NCBI GenBank assembly: GCA_947495575.1
Contig: CANLZL010000004.1
Coordinates: forward strand, 62,001 to 126,000
Origin: an uncultured Nioella sp.
GTDB taxonomy: Bacteria > Pseudomonadota > Alphaproteobacteria > Rhodobacterales > Rhodobacteraceae
DNA: 64,000 bases
Direction: 5' to 3'
This document shows positions 45,864-55,888 of the stretch, piece by piece. Within the stretch, counting starts at the first letter, position 1. Every line of letters begins with the position of its first letter. The notes under the pieces were generated by a model, which worked only from the letters and a program-made list of their open reading frames with translations, did not search any database and was not told the origin of the DNA. Position numbers and translations under genes: made by a program.

Positions 45864-47312
45864 ATGCTTGACCTGCGCCCTGCCGGATATGTGATTGGCC
45901 TTTTGGTCTTTGTGCTTGGGTTGACCATGCTTGTTCCGCTTGGCCTGGATCTTTATTTGCAAAACGGCCACTGGCCCGCCTTTTTTGAAAGCGCGGTTCT
46001 GACCATCGTGCCCGGCCTGTTGATGGCCCTGTCCTGCGCCAATGGCGTTGGCCAACGCCTGACGATCCAACAAACCTTTCTTTTGACCACCGGGGTCTGG
46101 TTTGTTTTGCCCCTGTTTGGCGCGCTTCCGTTCAGCTTTGGCGCCACGGACGCACGCTATGTCGACGCGTTTTTTGAGGCGATGTCGGGGCTGACCACAA
46201 CCGGATCGACAGTGTTTGACGGATTGCAGACCTTGCCGGAGGGTTTGCTGCTGTGGCGCGGGCTGTTGCAATGGTTCGGCGGAGTCGGGATAATTGTTGT
46301 GGCCATGGTGTTCCTGCCGGAACTGCGGGTCGGCGGGATGCAAATCTTCCGGTCCGAAGGCTTCGACACTTTCGGGAAAATCTTGCCGCGCGCGGGTGAA
46401 ATCGCGCAGCAGATCTCGGTGGTCTACCTGGCCCTCACCGTTGTCTGTGCGGTGACATATAGTGCGCTGGGTATGGAGCCATTTGATGCGATTGTTCATT
46501 CCATGACGACAATCGCCACCGGCGGGTTTGCCAATTACGACAGTTCATTCGGAGGCTTCCCGCGCGGGGTGGAATATGCGGCGGCGGGTTTCATGCTGCT
46601 CGCGGCCCTTCCCTTCGTACGTTATGTCCAGTTGTTGGGAGGCAGCGCCTATCCGATCTTCAAGGACAGCCAGGTGCGGGCCTTTTTGGCCACAGCGCTG
46701 GTGGTTGTGATCGTTCTGGCACTTTGGCTGACCTATGGGCGCGGCGCGGCTTTTGAAACCTCCTTTCGCAAGGCGCTGTTCAACACGGTCTCGATCGTGA
46801 CAGGGACAGGCTATGCCAGCGCGGACTACATGCAATGGGGTGCCATTGCGGTTGTCCTTTTCTTCTTCATCGGCCTTATTGGCGGCTGTGCGGGGTCGAC
46901 CGCCTGCTCGATCAAGGTCTTCCGCTATCAGCTGTTGATGACCTCCATTTCGACCCAGCTGAAACGCCTTTACGCGCCGCATGGCGTGTTCGAACCTCGC
47001 TATGAAGGGCGCAAAGTGTCAGAGGAAGTGCTCTCATCCGTCATGGCGTTCTTCGTGATGTTCTTTGTAACGCTTGCTGTGATCGCGATCCTTTTGGGTC
47101 TGACAGGGCTGGATTTTATCACGTCGGTCTCTGGAGCTGCGGCGGCGCTTGCCAATATTGGTCCGGGATTGGGCAGCGAGATCGGTCCTGCCGGAAATTT
47201 CGGCGGTCTTGGCGATACTGCCAAATGGATCTTATCAGCGGCCATGCTGCTTGGTCGGCTAGAGCTGATGGCGGTCTTTGTCCTGTTCACGGCGCAGTTC
47301 TGGCGCGCGTGA
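45864..47312 (+). CDS. trkH: TrkH-family potassium uptake protein
   Basis: A 482-residue membrane protein of about eleven helices. Selectivity-filter loops are T-T-T-G-S-T near residue 112, T-I-A-T-G-G-F near 215, and a G-T-G-Y-A loop near 324. The conserved G-C-A-G-S-T-A-C-S repeat appears near residue 354. TrkH imports K+ with TrkA. Length fits E. coli TrkH. An AAGAGG at 45816-45821 would suit a TTG at 45828 and longer N-terminal starts, so the true start is uncertain. Confidence 0.9.
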   Translation: MLDLRPAGYVIGLLVFVLGLTMLVPLGLDLYLQNGHWPAFFESAVLTIVPGLLMALSCANGVGQRLTIQQTFLLTTGVWFVLPLFGALPFSFGATDARYVDAFFEAMSGLTTTGSTVFDGLQTLPEGLLLWRGLLQWFGGVGIIVVAMVFLPELRVGGMQIFRSEGFDTFGKILPRAGEIAQQISVVYLALTVVCAVTYSALGMEPFDAIVHSMTTIATGGFANYDSSFGGFPRGVEYAAAGFMLLAALPFVRYVQLLGGSAYPIFKDSQVRAFLATALVVVIVLALWLTYGRGAAFETSFRKALFNTVSIVTGTGYASADYMQWGAIAVVLFFFIGLIGGCAGSTACSIKVFRYQLLMTSISTQLKRLYAPHGVFEPRYEGRKVSEEVLSSVMAFFVMFFVTLAVIAILLGLTGLDFITSVSGAAAALANIGPGLGSEIGPAGNFGGLGDTAKWILSAAMLLGRLELMAVFVLFTAQFWRA

Positions 47313-47367
47313 CAGAGTATCGGGTTTTAAAATTGTGTGTCCCCTTCGGGGCCACGCTGTCTTAGTT

Positions 47368-47412
47368 CATGCCTCCGGCGGGGGTATTTTCGCAAAGAAG
47401 AAGGCGCAGGAT
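47368..47412 (+). repeat. Putative Rhodobacteraceae intergenic repeat motif
   Basis: GCCTCCGGCGGGGGTATTTTCGCAAAGAAGAAGG resembles a short element scattered between genes in many roseobacters. Only one copy is visible here. No function is assigned. The downstream terminator begins inside it. Confidence 0.4.
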
Positions 47413-47440
47413 GAGGGATGCTCGTCCTGCGCCTTTCGGT
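47401..47440. terminator. Bidirectional terminator between trkH and the pseudoprotease gene
   Basis: An 11-bp stem AAGGCGCAGGA / TCCTGCGCCTT with T-rich tails on both sides ends these convergent genes. Confidence 0.8.
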
Positions 47441-47458
47441 TTGTTCAGACCTTGTTTC

Positions 47459-49204
47459 TTAGTTCCAGCAAGTCACCAGAACAGACAGATCCATGCCATA
47501 CCGGGCCAGCGCGTTGCGCGTCAGCGGTTCGGCCGTGACAGAGGCGGGGCTGAGCTGCACGCCGGCTTCCGCCAGCAGCGATGCCATCTGATCACCACGC
47601 AGGGCGAAGCTGACGCCTTCGGGCAAGGCCCGCCCGGTTTGCGGCTCGGGCAGGACAACGCCGACAACGGCGCCGGTTGCGTCCAGCACCGGCGCACCGG
47701 CCTCGGAAGGTTCAATCGCCATGTTGAGACGCGCCATCATGGGCTCACCGTTCAGCCCCTGAAGATCAGCCAAAGTGCCAAAATTCAGCGAGGCTGCGCC
47801 AAGCGCGCCCTCATAAGGGAACCCGGCAACGGCCACATCAGACCTTATGCGGGCAGGGGTCTGCAGGAAGCCGGCAAAAGTAGAGGGGGCAAGCGCCTGC
47901 GTGGGTTGCAGAACCGCGATGCCGAGATCGGCATTTGCATAGGCCAGCTCCATCTCATACTGGTTATCGACCAGAATGCGCGTGCAGGTGCCAACGGCCT
48001 CGGACGTGGTCATAACTGCGCCTGCACCATTGAGGTAGAAGCCCGATCTGGCCAGTTCCGGCTGACGCACCTCTAGGCCTGACACAAGGTCAGCGCCCTG
48101 ATCCAAACCCGGATCAATTGCGCCGGGATCAAGTGTTGCACCAAATGTCTCAAAGCTGTCTTCCATCATCGGCAAGACCCGCGCCATTTGCTGGTCGCGA
48201 TCCGGAGTCCAGATCAGGGTGAAGCCCTTGATCTGACCATCTTGCAACCGGGCAATGGTGTGGCTGCGCAGGCTATCGCTTTGGCCGGTCAGGACGAAGC
48301 TGTTCTCCCGGCGGTTGCGCTCGCCCTCCAATGGGACGATCTCAAGCGTCTGCATGATCTCATAGAGGCCGCCGAGCGTGGCGCGAGTGCCTTCCTGGCT
48401 GATCAGGAGGACCTGAACGCCAGACCCACCGACACTATCAAACTGCGCGAAAGGGTATTCATAGTGCGAGAACTGCACCATCGCCATCGGCAGGTTGATT
48501 TGAATACCGGCACGTTCGTCGCGCACAGTTTGCATGCCCAGTGCAGCAAGCTCACCTTGATATTGTTGCAGTAACAATGCGCGCTGTCGGGTGGTCAGAA
48601 CACCGGTTTCTTCCAGACCGTTTGCGGCCTGCCAAAGACCCATCGCGCGGCGGGTGCCGGGCCCAAAGGCGCCGTCAATACCCGAATTGTAATGCCCGAA
48701 CCATTGCATCGCGATCTGCAGCTCTTCGCGTTGTTGACGATCAAGTTGCTGTTCGCTGCGCCGTGCCTCTTGCACGGTCTCTTCCGGTTGTGCGACGGGC
48801 TGGGGCGCCTGAACAGGCGTGGTGACCTCAGGCGCGGTTGGGGCCGCGTTCAGCGTGTTGGCGCCAATTGGGAAAAACTGCTGTCGGTACAGGCCAACAT
48901 CGGCCACGTAGCTGTCTTGCGGAATAGCACCCTGGCCGCGCAGGCCCGCAACAAGCTGAGCCGCGTCATTGGGGCTGTAAGGTCCAAGGGCAATCGCATA
49001 CCAGCCTGTGCGCATCTGATATCCGTTCACATCCGGCAGCAGGCGCGAATAGGCGCGAACGCGCGCCTCGGCTGTTGCCAAATCCGGATGCGCCTCAAGC
49101 TGCACCCAAACCCTGTCCTGCGCGTCCGCTTGATCGGCCGAAAATACGACCACGCTGAACAGGACAAAAACGCTTAAAAAAATCTGGCGAACTGCCATCT
49201 TCAT
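47459..49204 (-). CDS. Exported SPOR / peptidoglycan-binding / trypsin-like pseudoprotease
   Basis: A 581-residue protein with a signal peptide (to about A-D-A-Q). A SPOR-like domain occupies about 30-105, a linker, then a peptidoglycan-binding_1 domain (A-M-Q-W-F-G-H-Y-N-S-G-I-D-G-A-F-G near residue 168). The last 200 residues have a trypsin-like layout, V-M-T-T-S-E-A-V-G-T-C and D-L-G-I-A-V-L then S-E-A-G-A-P-V. At the catalytic positions I see Glu402, Asp426 and Ala502, so His and Ser are replaced and proteolysis is unlikely. Probable role: cell-wall or division-linked scaffold. Confidence 0.75.
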   Translation of the reverse strand: MKMAVRQIFLSVFVLFSVVVFSADQADAQDRVWVQLEAHPDLATAEARVRAYSRLLPDVNGYQMRTGWYAIALGPYSPNDAAQLVAGLRGQGAIPQDSYVADVGLYRQQFFPIGANTLNAAPTAPEVTTPVQAPQPVAQPEETVQEARRSEQQLDRQQREELQIAMQWFGHYNSGIDGAFGPGTRRAMGLWQAANGLEETGVLTTRQRALLLQQYQGELAALGMQTVRDERAGIQINLPMAMVQFSHYEYPFAQFDSVGGSGVQVLLISQEGTRATLGGLYEIMQTLEIVPLEGERNRRENSFVLTGQSDSLRSHTIARLQDGQIKGFTLIWTPDRDQQMARVLPMMEDSFETFGATLDPGAIDPGLDQGADLVSGLEVRQPELARSGFYLNGAGAVMTTSEAVGTCTRILVDNQYEMELAYANADLGIAVLQPTQALAPSTFAGFLQTPARIRSDVAVAGFPYEGALGAASLNFGTLADLQGLNGEPMMARLNMAIEPSEAGAPVLDATGAVVGVVLPEPQTGRALPEGVSFALRGDQMASLLAEAGVQLSPASVTAEPLTRNALARYGMDLSVLVTCWN

Positions 49205-49377
49205 CGTCTAATCCCCATGTTTCCGACGGGCCTCGCCCGGTCCTTTATCGGCGGCAACCTAGCAGATGGGTTGCCGGATGCACCAGAAATATAACGAAGT
49301 TGGGTCCCGTCCACGCATTGACCCTCGCCGGGGGGGGGCTTATTGAACGCGTGCTTGTCTAACCGGGGACCAGAGAG

Positions 49378-50316
49378 ATGGCCGACACCACCAGCCAGCC
49401 GCGCAGTTTTCAGGAGATTATCCTGAGGCTTCAGACCTATTGGGCCACCAAGGGCTGCGCCATCATGCAACCCTATGACATGGAAGTGGGCGCAGGGACG
49501 TTTCACCCCGCGACTACTTTGCGCTCTTTGGGCTCAAACCCATGGGCGGCGGCCTATGTTCAACCCTCGCGCCGTCCGACCGACGGACGGTATGGAGAGA
49601 ACCCAAACCGCCTTCAGCATTACTATCAGTATCAGGTGCTGATCAAACCCAGCCCGCCCGATCTGCAAGCGCTTTATCTGGGCTCGCTTGATGCGATTGG
49701 GATCGACACCTCGATCCACGATATTCGCTTTGTCGAAGATGACTGGGAAAGCCCAACCTTGGGCGCCTGGGGCTTGGGTTGGGAGGTCTGGTGCGACGGT
49801 ATGGAAGTCAGCCAGTTCACCTATTTTCAGCAGGTCGGTGGCCATGATTGCAAACCCGTTTCAGGTGAGTTGACCTATGGGTTGGAGCGACTGGCGATTT
49901 ACATTCTTGGCGTGGATCACGTTATGGATATGCCGTTCAACGACCCTGATGCGCCCATCCCGCTGACCTATGGCGATGTTTTCAAACAGACCGAGGAAGA
50001 ATACGCGCGCTGGAACTTTGATGTTGCCAATACCGATATGCTTCTGAAGCATTTCGAAGAGGCAGAGGCCGAATGCGACGCGATTTTGGCGCAAGAGCAT
50101 ATCGATCCCAAAACCAACAAGCGCATTATCATGGCCCACCCGGCCTATGACCAGTGCATCAAGGCCAGCCACATCTTCAACCTTTTGGATGCGCGCGGCG
50201 TGATCTCGGTCACCGAACGTCAGGCCTATATCGGCCGCGTCCGGGCGCTCGCCAAGAAATGCGCAGATGCCTTCGTGATGACAGAAGCAGGCGGGTTTAT
50301 CCCCGAAACCGCATGA
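49378..50316 (+). CDS. glyQ: Glycyl-tRNA synthetase alpha subunit
   Basis: A 312-residue class II synthetase subunit. [12 protein letters not shown] opens the protein, then G-A-G-T-F-H-P-A-T and [17 protein letters not shown], and [10 protein letters not shown] as motif 3. It activates glycine and charges tRNA(Gly) with the beta subunit GlyS. A small gene lies between glyQ and glyS, overlapping glyQ by ATGA. Confidence 0.97.
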   Translation: MADTTSQPRSFQEIILRLQTYWATKGCAIMQPYDMEVGAGTFHPATTLRSLGSNPWAAAYVQPSRRPTDGRYGENPNRLQHYYQYQVLIKPSPPDLQALYLGSLDAIGIDTSIHDIRFVEDDWESPTLGAWGLGWEVWCDGMEVSQFTYFQQVGGHDCKPVSGELTYGLERLAIYILGVDHVMDMPFNDPDAPIPLTYGDVFKQTEEEYARWNFDVANTDMLLKHFEEAEAECDAILAQEHIDPKTNKRIIMAHPAYDQCIKASHIFNLLDARGVISVTERQAYIGRVRALAKKCADAFVMTEAGGFIPETA

Positions 50317-50834
50317 ACGGAAAATTCGCCGTGTCCGCCATTGTCCTTTCTGCTGCTGTCGCTGGTGGTCTGCTGTGGTGGACCGAAACCCGCGCCTATT
50401 ATGAGCCGGTCGCAGCCGATGCGGTGACCATCGCCGCCACGCGGTTCGACGGTGTTGTCGATCCGCTGCCAATTGCCGATTTCGAAGGCATAGACGCTGA
50501 CACTTCGCCACTAAGGTTCCGCGCCTGTTTCACGACCTCATTGTCGCTGGCAATGATGACCGAAACCTATCAGCCCTACGAAGAGGCAACACCACTCAAC
50601 ACGCCGGGCTGGTTTGACTGTTACGACGCGGGCAGCTTGACCGCACAGATCGAAAACGGAGAGGCCATCGCCTTTCTCGGTGAAGCGAATTTTATTTATG
50701 GCATCGACCGGATCGTTGCCGTGAACGTTGCCGGGCAGGGATTTGCCTGGCACCAGATCAACCATTGCGGCGAAGCCGTTTATGAAGGCGACCCCGCCCC
50801 GCAGGGCTGCCCGCCCGCGCCCGAGAGGAACTGA
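50313..50834 (+). CDS. DUF6446-like membrane-anchored protein between glyQ and glyS
   Basis: A 173-residue protein with an N-terminal anchor ([19 protein letters not shown]). The outer domain contains F-R-A-C-F, W-F-D-C and H-C-G-E plus a Pro-rich end with a further Cys, so disulfides are likely. An equivalent gene sits at this position in related Rhodobacterales and is named DUF6446. No function is known; the ATG overlap with glyQ shows coupling. It cannot be a synthetase subunit. Confidence 0.7.
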   Translation: MNGKFAVSAIVLSAAVAGGLLWWTETRAYYEPVAADAVTIAATRFDGVVDPLPIADFEGIDADTSPLRFRACFTTSLSLAMMTETYQPYEEATPLNTPGWFDCYDAGSLTAQIENGEAIAFLGEANFIYGIDRIVAVNVAGQGFAWHQINHCGEAVYEGDPAPQGCPPAPERN

Positions 50835-50835
50835 T

Positions 50836-53040
50836 ATGCCCGATCTTCTTTTGGAACTCTTCTCAGAGGAAATCCCCGCGCGGATGCAAGGCAAGGCCGC
50901 TTTGGATTTGAAAAAACTCATCACAGACGGGCTGGTCGAAGCGGGACTGACGTATAAATCCGCAGGCAGCTTTTCGACCCCGCGCCGCCTGACGCTGGCC
51001 ATCGAAGGGCTGACCGCAGAAAGCCCCGATGTCACTGAAGAGCGCAAAGGCCCCCGTGCCGATGCGCCGGAAAAGGCGCTTGAGGGCTTTCTCAGATCAA
51101 CCGGTCTGACAAAGGACCAGCTTGAAATCCGCGATGAGAAAAAGGGCCAGACCTATTTCGCGCGTATCACCAAACCGGGCCGTAAGGCAGAAGATATTCT
51201 GGCTGATGTGATCCCGGCCACGATCCGTAATTTCCCCTGGCCGAAATCCATGCGGTGGGGGGCAGGCAGCTTGCGTTGGGTGCGCCCGCTGCATTCGATC
51301 CTTTGCATTCTGACTGACGAGGCGGGCCACGCGGTCGTGCCGTTCGACGTTGATGGCATAGCCGCAGGCGATACGACCGAGGGCCATCGTTTCATGGCGC
51401 CGGGTCGCTTTGGCGTCACGTCATTCGACGATTACGCTGCCAAGCTGAAGGCCGCCAAGGTCGTGCTGTCAGCCGAAGAGCGTGCCAAGGCGATCTGGCA
51501 TGACGCCACCAACATGGCCTTTGCCGCCGGACTTGAAGTGGTCGACGACCGCGGCTTGCTGAGCGAAGTTGCCGGCCTCGTCGAATGGCCCGTCGTCCTG
51601 ATGGGCGAGATCGGTGCCGATTTCCTCGAACTGCCGCCCGAAGTGCTGCAAACTTCAATGAAGGAGCACCAGAAGTTCTTCTCGGTTCGCAATCCCAAAA
51701 CAGGCCGCATCGAACGCTTCATCACGGTCGCCAATCGCGAAACCGTGGACAATGGCGCGACTATTCTGGCGGGCAACAACAAGGTTCTGTCGGCACGTTT
51801 GGCCGATGCCAAGTTCTTTTGGGAAAACGATCTGCGGATTGCAAAATCGGACATGCAAACCTGGACCCGCAGCCTCGAAAACGTGACCTTCCACAACAAA
51901 CTGGGAACGCAAGCCGCCCGGATCGACCGTATCGCGGCTTTGGCACGTGACCTTGCCCCGGTTGTCGGTGCGGATGCCGATCAGTCCGAAACGGCCGCAC
52001 GGATCGCCAAGGCCGATCTGTCCTCTGAAATGGTCTACGAGTTCCCCGAACTTCAGGGCCTGATGGGCCGATACTATGCCGAGGCCGCAGGCTATCCGGC
52101 TGAGGTTGCTGCCGCCGCAGAGGAGCATTATTCGCCGCTCGGCCCCTCAGATGACGTGCCAACCGCGCCAATTTCCATCGCGGTCTCGCTGGCGGATAAG
52201 CTTGATACGCTGACCGGCTTCTGGGCCATTGACGAAAAGCCCACTGGTTCGAAAGACCCCTTCGCGCTGCGCCGCGCGGCCCTTGGCGTAATCCGTCTGG
52301 TATTGACCAATAACCTGCGTTTCAATCTTGATCGCTTCGTCGACGCGCAATTGGTGCGCCACAAGATCTCGTTGAATGGCGAAGAGGAAACCGGCCTTTT
52401 GGTCTTGCTGAAAGAGATCGCTGATCATGGCGTCTTTGGTGCGGCCCTTGAAACCGTGCGCGATAAGCTCACCGAAAAAGGCAATGAACTGGCTGAACGT
52501 GTTCCCGACGTATCCGTCGATCTGCTTCGGTTTGCCCATGACCGCCTCAAGGTGCATTTGCGCGACGAAGGTATCCGCCACGATGTGATCGACGCCTGTT
52601 TGGCGATGCCCGGCAATGACGATCTTGCGCTTTTGGTCAAGCGTGCTGAAGCGTTGGCAGGCTTCCTTGGCTCAGATGATGGTGAAAACCTGCTGCAAGG
52701 CTACAAACGTGCGGCCAATATTCTGGCGCAGGCCGAGGCCAAGGATGGCGTTGAATACCGGTACGGCGCGGATGTGAAATTCGCAGAGACGGATGAAGAG
52801 AAAACCCTGTTCACCGCGTTGGACACAGCCGCGACCCAGGTCGCCCCCGCGCTCGAGGCCGATGATTTTGGAGCGGCCATGACTGCAATGGCCGCTTTGC
52901 GGGCGCCAATTGATGCGTTTTTCGAGGCTGTGCAGGTCAATGCAGAGAATGAGGTCATCCGCCGCAATCGCTTGAATCTTCTGCATGACATCACTGCGAT
53001 TTGTGCCAAAATCGCTGATTTGGGCAAGATCGAAGGCTGA
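50836..53040 (+). CDS. glyS: Glycyl-tRNA synthetase beta subunit
   Basis: A 734-residue protein, typical of GlyS in this group. It opens P-D-L-L-L-E-L-F-S-E-E-I-P-A-R-M and has F-S-T-P-R-R-L near residue 45, W-P-K-S-M-R-W-G near 137 and H-Q-K-F-F-S-V near 282. It forms the alpha2-beta2 enzyme with GlyQ. GAGAGGAA precedes the ATG at 50836 by 5 nt; the longer open frame has no comparable site. It begins 1 nt after the DUF6446-like gene ends. Confidence 0.96.
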   Translation: MPDLLLELFSEEIPARMQGKAALDLKKLITDGLVEAGLTYKSAGSFSTPRRLTLAIEGLTAESPDVTEERKGPRADAPEKALEGFLRSTGLTKDQLEIRDEKKGQTYFARITKPGRKAEDILADVIPATIRNFPWPKSMRWGAGSLRWVRPLHSILCILTDEAGHAVVPFDVDGIAAGDTTEGHRFMAPGRFGVTSFDDYAAKLKAAKVVLSAEERAKAIWHDATNMAFAAGLEVVDDRGLLSEVAGLVEWPVVLMGEIGADFLELPPEVLQTSMKEHQKFFSVRNPKTGRIERFITVANRETVDNGATILAGNNKVLSARLADAKFFWENDLRIAKSDMQTWTRSLENVTFHNKLGTQAARIDRIAALARDLAPVVGADADQSETAARIAKADLSSEMVYEFPELQGLMGRYYAEAAGYPAEVAAAAEEHYSPLGPSDDVPTAPISIAVSLADKLDTLTGFWAIDEKPTGSKDPFALRRAALGVIRLVLTNNLRFNLDRFVDAQLVRHKISLNGEEETGLLVLLKEIADHGVFGAALETVRDKLTEKGNELAERVPDVSVDLLRFAHDRLKVHLRDEGIRHDVIDACLAMPGNDDLALLVKRAEALAGFLGSDDGENLLQGYKRAANILAQAEAKDGVEYRYGADVKFAETDEEKTLFTALDTAATQVAPALEADDFGAAMTAMAALRAPIDAFFEAVQVNAENEVIRRNRLNLLHDITAICAKIADLGKIEG

Positions 53041-53189
53041 CACCTCCGTCAACAACCCGTCGGCTCTGCGCCGATGGGCCGGTCCCTTGGAGGGGCCCGA
53101 AAAACGTTGTGTCGCCTGCGGCACAGCTGTGGCTAGACGCGTGTGGTTTTGGCTGTATGGTCTGACAAAATTCCGACGAGGGAACCTCC

Positions 53190-55712
53190 ATGCCCCGACC
53201 GCCCGAGATGATCGAGATCACACCAACGGCTGCCGTAAGTAATGACCGCCACGGCAACCGTGCCAAATGCCTGCAACGCCTGATCCGTCTGGATCTGCCG
53301 GTGCCGCTATCCGTGGCGCTGTCCTTTGACACGGTACGCAACTTGGCCAAGGGCAATCTGCCGGATCTGAATGCGCTGACCGCCATTTTTGAGGACGGGG
53401 ATCTGCTGAGTGTCCGGTCCTCTTCGCAGGCGGCTGATTGGGGTGGCCCGGGCGCAATCCTCAATATCGGCATGAATGATGCGATTGCCGAGCGAATTGC
53501 AGAAGAACATGGGAAAGACGCGTCCGATGCGCTCTACCTATCCTTTATTCGCACCTATGCGGTTGACGTTCTGCGCCTTGATGAAGACCTGTTTGACGGC
53601 CCCATGACCCCGCGCATCGCTCTGGCCCATTTCGAAGACGAAATGGAGGAGCCGTTTCCGCAGGATATCACCACACAATTGACCGAAGTTCTGCGATCCA
53701 TGGCGCGCGCCTGGGAGGGGACATCGGCCCGCCTGTTGCGACAGGCCCAAGGCGCGCCTGCCGATGCAGGTCTTGGTCTGGTTGTCCAGCGTATGGCGCT
53801 GACGGTTGGCGCGGGCGAGGCTGGCGCGGGCGTTGTTCAGTTCGTGTCGACCGAAACCGGCGAACCGCAGGTAACAGGCCGCTATGTGCCGCATGGACTG
53901 GGTCGTGTGGACGTCTCCGAGGCCGATGCACAGTTTATCGAAACCGACCCGCGCGGTCCTGCCCTGCAAGATCGCTGTCCCGAAGTTGTGACCGCCCTGA
54001 AAGCAGCCGGTGAGCTAATTCGGACGCGGCTGCGCGAAGAGATGCAGATCGAGTTCACTTTGATGGATTGCCATCTGGCCGTGCTGGATGCCGTCAAGGT
54101 ACCACGCTCAGCCCGTGCAGAAGTGCGCATTCAGGTTGACCTGGCAGAAGCGGGCGTAATTTCGCGCGAAGAGGCGCTGATGCGCATTCCCCCGCTGACG
54201 CTCAACCAATTGATGCACCGTCAGATCAACCCGGAAGCAGAGCGCGATATTCTGGCGGTTGGTGTTGCCGCTGCCCCCGGCGCTGCCAAGGGCCAGATCG
54301 TGTTTTCCGCTGCGGCTGCTCAGGCCTGTGCCGCGCAGGACATCCCTTGCATCCTTGTACGTCGTGAAACCAGCCCCGAAGATGTGCGCGGAATGCACGC
54401 CGCCGATGCCATCGTGACAGAACGCGGAGGCATGACCAGCCACGCCGCCGTGATCGCGCGGGGCCTTGGCGTGCCTTGTGTTGCTGGCGCGAATACGCTC
54501 CAGCTCTCGATGCGGAAAAAGACGCTGACAATGCCGGGTCGCAAAGTGTTCCACGAAGGCGATATCATCAGCGTTGACGGCACTTCGGGACAGATCCTTG
54601 CCGGTGCCGCAGACATGATCGAGCCTGCCATGGGCGGGGCCTTTGCGAAACTGCTCAGCTGGGCCGACGATGCCCGCGATATCGGCATCCGTGCCAATGC
54701 CGACACGCCAGAGGATGCCCGCCTTGCGCAGCGTTTTGGCGTCGATGGGATCGGCCTGTGCCGGACCGAGCACATGTTCTTTGACCCCATCCGCCTGACA
54801 GTGATGCGGGAAATGATTTTTGCCGATAACCCTGGTGATCGTGCGGCCGTGCTGGAACGCCTGCTGCCGATGCAGCGCGCGGATTTCATCGAGCTGTTCG
54901 GGATGATGAAAGGGCAACCTGTCTGCATCCGCCTGTTCGACCCGCCTTTGCATGAATTCCTGCCGGGTGACCGAGACGGCATTAGGGCACTGGCCGAAGC
55001 GCTTGATTTGCCGGCCAGCCGGGTCTCAGCCCGGATCGAAAACTTACAACAATTCAACCCGATGTTGGGTCTGAGGGGCGTAAGGCTGGGCATTACCATG
55101 CCCGAGATTTACGAAATGCAAGCGCGCGCCATTTTCGAGGCGACCGTAGAGGCATCGCGCGACGGTGATCCGATTGTTCCCGAAATCATGATCCCGCTTG
55201 TCTCAGCCAAACGCGAAGTCGAGTTGATCAAAGACAGCATTGACGCGGTCGCGGCGTCGGTCAGAAACGAATCCGGCCAGGAGTTCACCTTCCGGTTGGG
55301 CGTTATGGTCGAAACGCCACGGGCCGCCTTGCGCGCCGGTGAAATTGCTGAGCATTCGGCCTTCCTGTCCTTCGGGACAAACGACCTGACGCAGATGACC
55401 TATGGCCTGTCGCGCGATGATGCAGGGCGTTTCATGTCGGCCTATGTCAATCAGGGCGTGTTTGTGGAGGATCCGTTCCAGCGCATGGATTTGGACGGGG
55501 TGGGCGAGTTGCTGCTTCTGGGGGCTGAACGGGGCCGGGCAGTTTCGCCGGGGATCACCCTGTCGATCTGCGGTGAACATGGTGGCGACCCGGATTCTAT
55601 TGCCTTCAGCAGATCGGCGGGCTTCACCTATGTGTCCTGTTCGCCCTTCCGGGTTCCGGTGGCAAAACTCGCGGCCGCGCAACTGGCGATTTCTGACATA
55701 TTATCGACGTGA
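53190..55712 (+). CDS. PPDK-like PEP-utilising protein with altered ATP-grasp site
   Basis: An 840-residue relative of pyruvate phosphate dikinase (normal about 880). The N-terminal domain keeps S-V-R-S and I-L-N-I-G-M-N-D but lacks G-G-K-G-A-N near the start. Where PPDK has E...L-Q-T-R, this protein has Glu288 then L-D-A-V at 299-302, so Gln and Arg are replaced. The central swivel His418 (G-G-M-T-S-H-A-A-V) and the C-terminal Cys794 (C-G-E-H-G-G-D) are intact. PEP/pyruvate chemistry may persist with changed nucleotide use. It follows glyS by 149 nt. Confidence 0.85.
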   Translation: MPRPPEMIEITPTAAVSNDRHGNRAKCLQRLIRLDLPVPLSVALSFDTVRNLAKGNLPDLNALTAIFEDGDLLSVRSSSQAADWGGPGAILNIGMNDAIAERIAEEHGKDASDALYLSFIRTYAVDVLRLDEDLFDGPMTPRIALAHFEDEMEEPFPQDITTQLTEVLRSMARAWEGTSARLLRQAQGAPADAGLGLVVQRMALTVGAGEAGAGVVQFVSTETGEPQVTGRYVPHGLGRVDVSEADAQFIETDPRGPALQDRCPEVVTALKAAGELIRTRLREEMQIEFTLMDCHLAVLDAVKVPRSARAEVRIQVDLAEAGVISREEALMRIPPLTLNQLMHRQINPEAERDILAVGVAAAPGAAKGQIVFSAAAAQACAAQDIPCILVRRETSPEDVRGMHAADAIVTERGGMTSHAAVIARGLGVPCVAGANTLQLSMRKKTLTMPGRKVFHEGDIISVDGTSGQILAGAADMIEPAMGGAFAKLLSWADDARDIGIRANADTPEDARLAQRFGVDGIGLCRTEHMFFDPIRLTVMREMIFADNPGDRAAVLERLLPMQRADFIELFGMMKGQPVCIRLFDPPLHEFLPGDRDGIRALAEALDLPASRVSARIENLQQFNPMLGLRGVRLGITMPEIYEMQARAIFEATVEASRDGDPIVPEIMIPLVSAKREVELIKDSIDAVAASVRNESGQEFTFRLGVMVETPRAALRAGEIAEHSAFLSFGTNDLTQMTYGLSRDDAGRFMSAYVNQGVFVEDPFQRMDLDGVGELLLLGAERGRAVSPGITLSICGEHGGDPDSIAFSRSAGFTYVSCSPFRVPVAKLAAAQLAISDILST

Positions 55713-55888
55713 TTCCAGTCCATTAGAACGTGATGTTAATTGATTCTGTGAACAGCAACGCTAGCTGTTGGGGGTCTCTTAACGTCCAATCACTAGATTA
55801 TCCCCCAGTTGGACCTGATCCGACTGAATAGGATAGCAGTATGAGCAAGCAGTAAGCCGGAATACCGGCATCGAAGGGGACGCCCAGA

